Shown here piece after piece: positions 1 to 5,564 of a DNA stretch of 5,564 nucleotides; positions within the stretch are counted from its first letter, which is position 1, and each line of letters starts with the position of its first letter. Under the pieces are notes generated by a model, which ran no database searches, was not told where the DNA came from, and saw only the letters and a program-made list of their open reading frames with translations. The position numbers were made by a program, and so were the translations under genes. Origin of the DNA: Candidatus Hodarchaeota archaeon (GTDB lineage Archaea; Asgardarchaeota; Heimdallarchaeia; Hodarchaeales; Hodarchaeaceae); assembly GCA_030589605.1 (NCBI GenBank), contig JAUUVJ010000302.1, positions 1-5,564 on the forward strand. Direction: 5' to 3'.

Positions 1-1
1 T

Positions 2-601
2 CTTTCAGTATTCATGATAGGATTGTTATCTCTTATCTACAAAATTACACCCTTTTTATTTGTTTTTACACTTATTTTTGTAGGAGTTGGGGTGGGATAT
101 AATTATATAAAACACATGGGGTTTATTGGTAATATATGGGTATCTTTTGGGTATGTTGGACCTTTGTTTATCGGTTTCTTTTTATTTAATCCTCATGAAC
201 CAATTATTGTACAAGCGGCAATTTTTATTTTAACTGCTGCCTTTTTTTTAGCCGCAGGAAGAGAAATCGTTAAAGATATTCAGGATTATAAGGGAGACTT
301 AGAACAGAATTTAAATTCTTTACCAATAAAATTGGGACCAAAAGCGGCTGGTTTCGTTTCTATGTTTTTTTTTCTCCTTGCTATGATATCCTGCATGTTA
401 ATAGGCTTTTTTATTTACAAAAATATAGTTTATTGGGGTTTAATGATTTTATTTTTAGTTATGCTTAGTTTTACACAATATATTGTTTTCACAGAGGGTA
501 TAGAAATAGAAGGGGGTAAGAAAACCCGAAAATACACTCGTTGGTCTCTTTGGATATCTTTAGGAGCATTATTTTTTGGAGTTTTTTTCATAAAGAGTTG
601 A
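2..601 (+). CDS. UbiA-family prenyltransferase, probable digeranylgeranylglyceryl phosphate synthase (5' end missing)
   Basis: This is a membrane prenyltransferase, most likely the archaeal enzyme that adds the second geranylgeranyl chain to geranylgeranylglyceryl phosphate in ether-lipid synthesis. The frame is open from base 2, so the ATG at 14 is probably internal. About 199 residues are visible, and the family is usually about 280, so the N-terminal part with the first Asp-rich motif lies outside the window. Counting from the ATG at 14, the second Asp-rich motif is GREIVKDIQDYKGD (residues 82-95; D88, D91, D95), which binds Mg-diphosphate in the family. It is followed by NSLPIKLG (101-108), typical of the archaeal lipid subfamily. 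Hydrophobic segments lie near 5-28, 41-58, 65-81, 112-134, 138-159 and 177-193. Other UbiA members (menaquinone or quinone prenyltransferases) are possible, because the substrate-specific N-terminal half is not visible. The family assignment is secure; the exact substrate is inferred. Confidence 0.85.
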   Translation, partial: LSVFMIGLLSLIYKITPFLFVFTLIFVGVGVGYNYIKHMGFIGNIWVSFGYVGPLFIGFFLFNPHEPIIVQAAIFILTAAFFLAAGREIVKDIQDYKGDLEQNLNSLPIKLGPKAAGFVSMFFFLLAMISCMLIGFFIYKNIVYWGLMILFLVMLSFTQYIVFTEGIEIEGGKKTRKYTRWSLWISLGALFFGVFFIKS

Positions 602-767
602 CAACTAAAACTTCAAATCTTTGTAATGAATATCGTTCCTTTCACCTTTACCCGAGAAATAATCTCACTTCATCCAATATTCCAGAAGCTGTACGTTATC
701 CTTGAAATAATTCCTACTTTTCAATATTGCTTTATCTTCAATAATAAATGATTAAGTTAAATGGAAA

Positions 768-778
768 CTATAAATTTA
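768..778 (+). promoter_or_regulatory. Putative TATA box of the CPBP protease gene
   Basis: The string CTATAAATTTA sits about 40 bases before the ATG at 816. With the usual archaeal spacing of about 25 bases from box to start, transcription would begin near 797, leaving a short leader that still contains the Shine-Dalgarno at 801-806. The rest of the gap 602-815 shows no gene, no tRNA-like fold and no clear terminator. In such AT-rich DNA a TATA-like match is weak evidence on its own. Confidence 0.4.
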
Positions 779-800
779 GTTAGAAAAATGTTGTAATAAC

Positions 801-806
801 AGGTGG
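801..806 (+). promoter_or_regulatory. Shine-Dalgarno of the CPBP protease gene
   Basis: AGGTGG lies 9 bases before the ATG at 816 and supports that ATG as the start. Confidence 0.6.
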
Positions 807-815
807 ATTGAATAA

Positions 816-2327
816 ATGAAGGAAATTAATAACGATACATCCTCACAAACAACATCTAAGAAATTATTAACCAAAACTGATTTTTTATTCCCTTTTGCTG
901 TTGTTCTACTAATGATGTCTAGTTTTAAATTAACAGGTACTTTAGTAAGTTTTATTATATCATTTTTTGAAATCACTACTCTTTTATCACTTCCATATGA
1001 TGATGCAGTAAAAATTCTGACTCTTTTTCTGAATTTAGCAGCTCAAATTGGAGGAATTGCAATATTTATAATGTTATATCAAACAAAGAAAATAGAGCGA
1101 GATGAAAGAACTGTACCAAGATCAAATCCGATTATTCAGATTTATCTGTTATATTCAATCGAATTATTATTATTACTTCTTATAGCTCTTTTATTTGATC
1201 CATTATTAGAACCATTAGGAGAAAGCACTACTAGATATGAATCGATTTTTCCATCAATGTTGCTCCTTAGTATGCCAATCTATTATATTCTATTTTTTGG
1301 TGTATTAGTTTTTGGTGCAGCTATATTCGAAGAATTAGTTTTCAGAAGAAGTTTTATCCCTTTTTTGGAAAGAAGGGGCTTAGGAAGTTTATGGGTCTTA
1401 ATAATAAGTAGTTTAATGTTTTCTCTGATGCATGTTCCATCAGATTTGCTAGAATTTTTAACTACAGGGAATGGAGGCGCCATACGTTATGCAATTAATC
1501 ATTTTTTTGGGACATTTATAGGTGGAATGGCATTTGGATATCTTTACATGCGAACTAGGGATATTAGATGGTCAATAATTGCTCACGGGGTTTTTAATGG
1601 TATTTCTGGAATCATGATCATTGCAGAAACAAGATTGAATGAAATAATAGCTAATTTGGGGTTAAGCCTAGAAGAATTTTTGGATTTAATAATAGATGGA
1701 TCAATAACATTGACTGGAGAGGATTTGACTGTATTTACTTTCGTAGAAATTGGAGGATTATTCTTAACTCTATCAGCACTAGTAGGAGTTGGTGTGATAA
1801 CATATGCTGCATATCAGATAGCAAAATCACAAAGTTTAAGCTATAAACCAACATGGATTAACATTGTAACAGACTCCAAAATGAGGAAATCTAATTTAAA
1901 ACCAATATTGTTATTTATGATATTGTTCATCATTATCGATGGTGGAATGCTAATTTTCTTGTATTTTTTGGGATCTTTTCTCGGGCCAGAGAGTGAATTT
2001 ACGTCTCTTTTCTTGTACTGGATTGAAATATCGGTACTAATCCTATTATGCGCAATCTTGATCTATTTCATATTTATAAAAGGTAAACCTTTAGAAGAAG
2101 CTGACTATGTTTCTCCTTTGGCATATCCTACAGAACCAGATTATGTTACTCCATTGTTTTATGGAAGAGATACTCCTTTACAGAAATCTACTGAATATAT
2201 TAAGTCTCCCAAACATTGTGGTTCGTGTGGAACAGAACTTTTACCCAATGCTCGTTTTTGTGGTTTTTGTGGTTTTAAAAATGATTATGGTGATATTGAT
2301 TCAAGATTAAATGAAAAACTGAGTTAA
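816..2327 (+). CDS. CPBP (CAAX/Abi) family intramembrane metalloprotease with C-terminal zinc ribbon
   Basis: A 503-residue polytopic membrane protein with all CPBP protease motifs: EELVFR at 172-177 (E172, E173, R177), FSLMH at 202-206 (F202, H206) and HGVFN at 257-261 (H257, N261). In this family the Glu and His residues form the intramembrane catalytic site; known relatives cleave prenylated CAAX proteins or act in peptide processing or immunity. About ten hydrophobic segments can be drawn (roughly 25-52, 66-88, 106-127, 147-170, 190-205, 230-246, 253-270, 308-334, 362-388, 396-421). The last three lie beyond the CPBP core. A linker with a 12-residue near-repeat (429-452) leads to a zinc ribbon with C468, C471, C482 and C485 (CGSC and CGFC knuckles), presumably cytosolic. 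An AGGTGG Shine-Dalgarno supports the ATG. The substrate is unknown and the neighbours do not suggest one. The gene ends tail-to-tail with the adenosine-specific kinase gene. Confidence 0.9.
   Translation: MKEINNDTSSQTTSKKLLTKTDFLFPFAVVLLMMSSFKLTGTLVSFIISFFEITTLLSLPYDDAVKILTLFLNLAAQIGGIAIFIMLYQTKKIERDERTVPRSNPIIQIYLLYSIELLLLLLIALLFDPLLEPLGESTTRYESIFPSMLLLSMPIYYILFFGVLVFGAAIFEELVFRRSFIPFLERRGLGSLWVLIISSLMFSLMHVPSDLLEFLTTGNGGAIRYAINHFFGTFIGGMAFGYLYMRTRDIRWSIIAHGVFNGISGIMIIAETRLNEIIANLGLSLEEFLDLIIDGSITLTGEDLTVFTFVEIGGLFLTLSALVGVGVITYAAYQIAKSQSLSYKPTWINIVTDSKMRKSNLKPILLFMILFIIIDGGMLIFLYFLGSFLGPESEFTSLFLYWIEISVLILLCAILIYFIFIKGKPLEEADYVSPLAYPTEPDYVTPLFYGRDTPLQKSTEYIKSPKHCGSCGTELLPNARFCGFCGFKNDYGDIDSRLNEKLS
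2100..2171 (+). repeat. 36-base tandem near-repeat coding a 12-residue linker repeat
   Basis: Two adjacent 36-base units (2100-2135 and 2136-2171) encode ADYVSPLAYPTE and PDYVTPLFYGRD. The shared pattern is xDYV(S/T)PLxY. The units sit between the last membrane segment and the zinc ribbon of the protease. The bases have diverged more than the residues, so this looks like an old in-frame duplication kept for its protein sequence, or a short repeated linear motif. Confidence 0.55.
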
Positions 2328-2815
2328 CCTGGTGTCTTATAACCAATTTTCCTCAAAAAATTCTTTCTTTCAGCTTTATCGCTATCATTTTCTATTCCTT
2401 TAGGGGAAAATCCATCGATTACTCCTAGGATTCCTCTACCTTGATCTGATTTTGCAATGATCACCTGTACAGGATTTGCTGTTGCACAAAATACTCTAAC
2501 GATTTCAGAAACAGACTGAATGCGCTTGAGAACATTTACAGGAAAAGCATTCTTCAAATAAATTATGAATGAATGACCTGCTCCAATTTTATATAATTGA
2601 TTAGTTGCAAGTTCCTCCAAATCTGGATCATTTCCACTATGACGAATAAGGCAAGGTCCAGATGCTTCAGAAAAAGCAATACCATATTTTATTCCAAAAG
2701 AAGCTTCAGCTAAAGCCTCATAAAGATCTTCTACAGTTTTAATAAAATGACTTTGACCTAAAATCAAATTCGTATCCTTTGGAACTTCTATTTTAATTAA
2801 TTCTATATCAACCAT
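2324..2815 (-). CDS. Adenosine-specific kinase family protein (DUF355, PF04008)
   Basis: A complete 163-residue member of the small DUF355 family, found mainly in archaea and some bacteria and named adenosine-specific kinase from work on a Pyrobaculum protein that binds adenosine nucleosides. The conserved blocks are all present: GQSHFIKTVEDLYEA (20-34), GIAFSEASG with RHSGND (45-63), IGAGHSFIIYLKNAFPVNVL (77-96), VFCATANPVQVI (108-119), GRGILGVIDGFSP (126-138) and RKNFLRKIGY (150-159). Length matches the family. The protein is soluble, with no signal peptide or membrane segment. A strong GGAGGT Shine-Dalgarno lies 8 bases before the ATG, fixing the start. The gene is divergent from the nitroreductase gene and its stop codon overlaps that of the protease gene. 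Family membership is very clear; the physiological role in nucleoside salvage is poorly established for the whole family. Confidence 0.93.
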   Translation of the reverse strand: MVDIELIKIEVPKDTNLILGQSHFIKTVEDLYEALAEASFGIKYGIAFSEASGPCLIRHSGNDPDLEELATNQLYKIGAGHSFIIYLKNAFPVNVLKRIQSVSEIVRVFCATANPVQVIIAKSDQGRGILGVIDGFSPKGIENDSDKAERKNFLRKIGYKTPG

Positions 2816-2823
2816 TTCAATTT

Positions 2824-2829
2824 ACCTCC
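2824..2829 (-). promoter_or_regulatory. Shine-Dalgarno of the adenosine-specific kinase gene
   Basis: Read on the minus strand this is GGAGGT, with 8 bases to the ATG at 2815. It is the strongest ribosome binding site in the window and decides the start of the gene. Confidence 0.8.
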
Positions 2830-2890
2830 AGTAGTGAATAACATATATCATTAATTAGTAGATTAATTCTTTACTATTTCATAAGTAGAA

Positions 2891-2919
2891 TTTTAATAAA
2901 GAGAAATTTTATTATTATA
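2891..2919. promoter_or_regulatory. Putative back-to-back promoters of the kinase and nitroreductase genes
   Basis: The 134-base gap between two divergent genes must hold both promoters. On the minus strand TTTATTAAAA (2891-2900) is a TATA-like box that would place the kinase transcript start near 2870. On the plus strand TTTTATTATTATA (2907-2919), preceded by a purine-rich GAGAAA that could act as a BRE, would place the nitroreductase start near 2937, just before its Shine-Dalgarno. The two boxes nearly abut, so the genes could share regulation. The whole region is very AT-rich, so the exact positions are tentative. Confidence 0.4.
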
Positions 2920-2937
2920 ACAGTTAAGAAGCTTGTT

Positions 2938-2942
2938 GAGGA
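2938..2942 (+). promoter_or_regulatory. Shine-Dalgarno of the nitroreductase gene
   Basis: GAGGA lies 7 bases before the ATG at 2950 and supports that start. Confidence 0.55.
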
Positions 2943-2949
2943 ATCAAAA

Positions 2950-3450
2950 ATGGAATTTTTCAGTGTAGTGGATAAAAGAAGAAGTATTCGGTCATTTCTA
3001 TCAGATACCCCAGTTAAAGATGAGAGTTTGGACAAAATACTTCAAGCTGCAATGTTAGCACCAACAGCAGCTAATAAGCAGCCATTTAAACTTGTTATTA
3101 TAAAGAATCCAAAGGAATTGAGTTTTGTAAAACAAAAATCAGTTTTAGAAGCTCCCTTAGTAATTGCAATTTTCGTTGATGAATCTCAAGCATGGACTAG
3201 AGCACCTGATCATCAAAATTATGCATTTGTTGATGGAGCAATAGTGTTTGAGCATATCATCTTAGCCGCAACCGCGGAGGGCTTATCTACCGTGTGGGTA
3301 GCAAATGTTGATCCTTTTCTAATGCAAAAGCACCTAAAAATGCCTGAAAACTATCGCTTTTTAGCTTTAACTCCAATTGGATATTCTCGGGAAGAACCAA
3401 AGGAAATAACTAGAAAATCAAAAAATGAACTGATTTCTTACTATGAGTAG
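2950..3450 (+). CDS. Nitroreductase-family FMN oxidoreductase
   Basis: A 166-residue protein of the small nitroreductase family: FMN-binding, normally homodimeric, cytosolic enzymes that use NAD(P)H to reduce nitro compounds, quinones or other acceptors. The N-terminal flavin-phosphate motif is KRRSIRSF (9-16; R10, R11, S12, R14). APTAANKQPFKLVII (37-51) is the usual APSxxNxQPW block with N42, Q44 and P45, though Phe replaces the common Trp. DGAIVFEHIILAATAEGLST (95-114) is the dimer-core helix and the Gly-rich turn, with W116 following. PIGYSREEP (142-150) and TRKSKNELI (154-162) form the C-terminal flavin-binding end. Length is typical of the compact archaeal and clostridial members. It is divergent from the adenosine-specific kinase gene and not in an obvious operon. 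The natural substrate cannot be read from the sequence. Confidence 0.92.
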   Translation: MEFFSVVDKRRSIRSFLSDTPVKDESLDKILQAAMLAPTAANKQPFKLVIIKNPKELSFVKQKSVLEAPLVIAIFVDESQAWTRAPDHQNYAFVDGAIVFEHIILAATAEGLSTVWVANVDPFLMQKHLKMPENYRFLALTPIGYSREEPKEITRKSKNELISYYE

Positions 3451-3511
3451 GTATGCCTAAATAGGATATATCTAAGTAACACTATTAATTCAAAGAAAAA
3501 AACGTTTGGAC

Positions 3512-3525
3512 AAGGTTAAAACCTT
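3512..3525. repeat. Short palindrome upstream of the transporter remnant
   Basis: AAGGTTAAAACCTT has six-base arms (AAGGTT/AACCTT) around two bases and runs directly into CTTTTAAAC (3523-3531), a good TATA-like box. The loop is too short and the stem too weak for a convincing terminator. The placement beside a TATA box suggests an operator for a regulator of the now broken transporter gene. Alternatively it is chance in AT-rich DNA. Confidence 0.3.
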
Positions 3526-3567
3526 TTAAACTTCAATTTCTTGTGATTTATGGTGATATAAACTTTG

Positions 3568-3931
3568 GTGGGTTTTTTTTCACGCAGATTTTCACATTTA
3601 ATACCGTTTAAATACCCAAATTTTGGTAAGTTGTTCTTTGGTCAATTTATAAGTAACATAGGAAGTCAATTTTCGCGACGAATTAAGGGGTAAAATATTC
3701 TCTTTTCTCAATCTCTCAATGACTGTATTCCAAATTATAGGAATGGGGGTTATTAGTGTTTTAGCTAGCACTTTCATTGGAATCAGAGGTAGTCTTAAGC
3801 TCAGTGGTCTAATGTTGATAATTTTCTTTGTAATTGGTTTTATATGGCTTAAAAATAAGAAATTAGAATCGGTAGCTAATGTCAAACGAGAGGAGTATTA
3901 TTTTAAACATAGCATCAAAGAGTTGGAGTAG
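3568..3931 (+). pseudogene. Major facilitator superfamily transporter remnant with large internal deletion
   Basis: Two pieces of an MFS transporter lie side by side in different frames. From about 3568 one frame reads HLIPFKYPNFGK then LFFGQFISNIGSQFS (ending near 3675), which is the classic N-terminus and first helix of MFS_1/MFS_3 efflux proteins; that frame stops at 3691-3693. From 3662 the next frame reads RDELRGKIFSFLNLS, the conserved loop before helix 11. It continues through two membrane segments (about 3716-3772 and 3797-3850) to a charged tail ending at the stop 3929-3931. Roughly 300 residues of an expected 400 or so are missing, and the join shifts frame. There is no clean start: the in-frame ATG at 3550 meets a stop at 3559, leaving only TTG 3565 or GTG 3568 without a Shine-Dalgarno. 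The ATG at 3719 would yield a 70-residue two-helix fragment. It overlaps the helicase gene by 17 bp at their 3' ends. A collapsed assembly could mimic this. Confidence 0.65.
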
Positions 3932-5486
3932 AAGATACAACTTCGGCGTTAGTTAATGTCTTATATTCTTCAAGCTTCGCTTCTTCACTCGTACCTTCCA
4001 ATACTAATACGTATTCTAAACATCCACGAGCACGTTCTCTTCTTTGTATCATATCATCTAAGTTACTAGTTATATCGAGATGTATTACTACATCAGCTTC
4101 TCCTAAATTCAGACCTCTACTGCCTACAGGAGTGAAAATGAGTACATTGACGTCTTCTTGTCTAAATTGGTCAATGATAATTCGTCTTGTGTCTTCTGGA
4201 GTCTTACCAGATAAATATTTGACCCCAGGAAACTTTAATGCTTTCGTCAGTAATAAATTTGTCTGTCTACCAAGAGCTAAATACCGTGTGAACAGAATCA
4301 CTTTTGCTCCTCTAATTAAATGTTCATGAATTAAATCAATAGCTTTATCGACTTTAGGATTAATCAATCCCCTTGTAATAGTTTCCTCTGGTTTATCATA
4401 TCTAGGTAATTCAGAACGATGTGAAATTAGTATAGAACTTGCTTTAATAATAGGTTGAAATGATTCTTGATTTTCATCCTTTTTTATATATTTAAGGAAT
4501 TCACCAGGAGTTGAATCTAGAAGAAGCAATCGGGAGTGAGTAAGCTTAAATATAAGTGAAAAGGCATTGATGAGCTGTATTCGCGATTCATCATCTTTAA
4601 CTTGATATTTTCCTCCAATTTTAATAGGAAAACTGACATTTCTATCACTTAATCGATCCAAGATCCCACCATATGATAATTTGATGATGTCCAATCTAGT
4701 CAAATCGGGGTCAAGATGTTCCTTAATCGTTGATATAGGATGAGTTAATTGAGTTGAAATAAGTTGATCAACTTGTTTATAGTCTGGTCGATTAATTTTG
4801 TTAATTTGGGTGATGGTTTCGTAAGGTTGTAATTCAGGTTTCTGCATTAGATGCGTACCCTCTCCCAGAATTCGTAGAATCTCCTTTGCTCGATATTGAT
4901 CACGGGTACCAGTCATAGCTACTATAGGAAAATTATTAAGCTTTGGTCTAACGGTGAAAAGTTCTTCAAAATATTTCGATAATCTAAATCCAGTCATTGA
5001 TCTTGCAATTATATCTGTTGCTTCATCAATAATACAGACTTCCACATTATTCAAAATATCAATATTTAAGCGAGATTTTATCTTCCATCTATCCGAAAAC
5101 AACGTGGTTATAGGAGAAAATATTGCATTAGATGCGTTGTACATTTTCGCTTTTTGAGAAAGACTTAATCCCTTTCCTCCTGTTCGTGGATCAAATAGAT
5201 AGCCTAATTTATCAATAAACCCAAAAGTTTTAGCCATTTCTAATGCTTGACGACATCTCAATGCGGCTGCTTCTCTAGCAGAAGTGAAAATGAACTTAGC
5301 TGCTGGATTGGTTTGTTTTTTGACCATAAAGGTTAATAGCGCGATAATTGTTTTTCCTGTTCCATAAGGGTAATTTAATAAGACAGAATTTGTATTAGCA
5401 AGTTGATTTAAAATTTCCTTTGTTGCAGCGATTTGATAATCCCGTTTTTCTATCGATAAACTAGAAATATTGATCGAGTTTTCCAT
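3915..5486 (-). CDS. Hef/FANCM-like SF2 helicase, without nuclease domain
   Basis: A 523-residue superfamily 2 ATPase resembling the helicase half of archaeal Hef, the group that also holds FANCM, RIG-I and Dicer. Numbered from the ATG at 5486: KRDYQ (14-18) is the Q-like motif; YPYGTGKT (39-46; K45, T46) is Walker A; FTSAREAAALR (67-77) is motif Ia; DEAT (154-157) is Walker B; MTGT (191-194) is motif III. A KPELQPYETI strand (216-225) leads into a mostly helical insert (about 230-365), as in Hef. VILFTRY (396-402) is motif IV; TPVGSRGLNLGEADVVIHLD (452-471) is motif V; QRRERARG (481-488) is motif VI; VLVLEGTSEEAK (493-504) matches the Hef end strand. Motifs II, III and VI differ from the usual DEAH, TAS and QRxGRTGR. 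No XPF nuclease or HhH domain follows. A TTG at 5495 could add three residues, but the ATG is preferred. No Shine-Dalgarno is visible. A role in fork or branched-DNA remodelling is inferred from the family; RNA or antiviral roles remain possible. Confidence 0.85.
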   Translation of the reverse strand: MENSINISSLSIEKRDYQIAATKEILNQLANTNSVLLNYPYGTGKTIIALLTFMVKKQTNPAAKFIFTSAREAAALRCRQALEMAKTFGFIDKLGYLFDPRTGGKGLSLSQKAKMYNASNAIFSPITTLFSDRWKIKSRLNIDILNNVEVCIIDEATDIIARSMTGFRLSKYFEELFTVRPKLNNFPIVAMTGTRDQYRAKEILRILGEGTHLMQKPELQPYETITQINKINRPDYKQVDQLISTQLTHPISTIKEHLDPDLTRLDIIKLSYGGILDRLSDRNVSFPIKIGGKYQVKDDESRIQLINAFSLIFKLTHSRLLLLDSTPGEFLKYIKKDENQESFQPIIKASSILISHRSELPRYDKPEETITRGLINPKVDKAIDLIHEHLIRGAKVILFTRYLALGRQTNLLLTKALKFPGVKYLSGKTPEDTRRIIIDQFRQEDVNVLIFTPVGSRGLNLGEADVVIHLDITSNLDDMIQRRERARGCLEYVLVLEGTSEEAKLEEYKTLTNAEVVSSTPTL

Positions 5487-5522
5487 AATGTACAAACTCA
5501 GGAAGGATCAAGTGTTCAAACC

Positions 5523-5532
5523 CCTTTTAACC
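5523..5532 (-). promoter_or_regulatory. Possible TATA-like box of the helicase gene
   Basis: On the minus strand this reads GGTTAAAAGG, about 40 bases before the ATG at 5486, which would put the transcript start near 5502 with a short leader. That leader has no Shine-Dalgarno-like sequence, so initiation would not depend on one. This is a weak match. Confidence 0.25.
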
Positions 5533-5564
5533 TAACCCAATTAATTCATTTCAAAATCATAAAA

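Noticed and set aside
365..373. A run of nine T in the prenyltransferase as a phase-variable tract
   Set aside because: It encodes Phe-Phe-Phe within a membrane segment, the frame is intact, and similar T runs are frequent in this AT-rich gene.
602..815. Possible small gene or tRNA between the prenyltransferase and the protease
   Set aside because: No open frame of useful length with a start and binding site, and no tRNA-like T-loop or acceptor stem on either strand.
816..2327. The CPBP protease as a phage abortive-infection or bacteriocin-immunity gene
   Set aside because: There are no toxin, bacteriocin or other defence genes beside it; the neighbours are housekeeping-type genes with their own promoters.
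3573..3580. A run of eight T that could be a terminator for the nitroreductase
   Set aside because: It is about 120 bases past the stop codon, has no stem before it, and falls inside the apparent N-terminal codons of the transporter remnant.
3598..3885. A 95-codon open frame on the minus strand
   Set aside because: It lies opposite the two MFS pieces, which have recognisable family motifs on the plus strand. The minus frame resembles no family I know and has no visible Shine-Dalgarno.
5487..5495. TTG at 5495 as start of the helicase gene
   Set aside because: An ATG lies three codons inside at 5486, neither has a Shine-Dalgarno, and the extra residues add nothing conserved.

Overview
This AT-rich window most likely comes from an archaeon. 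The first gene matches the C-terminal part of an archaeal membrane-lipid prenyltransferase of the UbiA superfamily. A DUF355 adenosine-specific kinase, a Hef/FANCM-type SF2 helicase, Shine-Dalgarno sites and TATA-like upstream boxes all fit. A multi-pass membrane protease ending in a zinc ribbon is an architecture I associate with Asgard and other archaeal lineages, but the phylum cannot be fixed from this window alone.

Layout, left to right. (1) 2-601 (+): C-terminal two thirds of a UbiA-family prenyltransferase, cut by the window edge. (2) 602-815: intergenic, with a plausible TATA box and Shine-Dalgarno for the next gene. (3) 816-2327 (+): CPBP/CAAX-type intramembrane metalloprotease with extra C-terminal membrane segments and a terminal four-cysteine zinc ribbon. 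(4) 2324-2815 (-): DUF355 adenosine-specific kinase, tail-to-tail with the protease and overlapping it by 4 bp. (5) 2816-2949: divergent promoter region. (6) 2950-3450 (+): small nitroreductase-family flavoprotein. (7) 3451-3567: intergenic, with a palindrome abutting a TATA-like box. (8) About 3568-3931 (+): remnant of a major facilitator transporter in which the N-terminal start and the last two helices are joined directly, out of frame. (9) 3915-5486 (-): Hef-like SF2 helicase with unusual motifs II, III and VI and no C-terminal nuclease. (10) 5487-5564: its upstream region.

The genes look like separate transcription units rather than one pathway: strands alternate (+ + - + + -), the intact genes have their own upstream regions, and functions are unrelated (lipid synthesis, membrane proteolysis, nucleoside metabolism, redox, DNA/RNA remodelling). 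I see no CRISPR array, tRNA, rRNA, insertion sequence or defence operon. The most noteworthy items are the collapsed transporter gene and the divergent helicase. I do not see a convincing new multi-gene system here.
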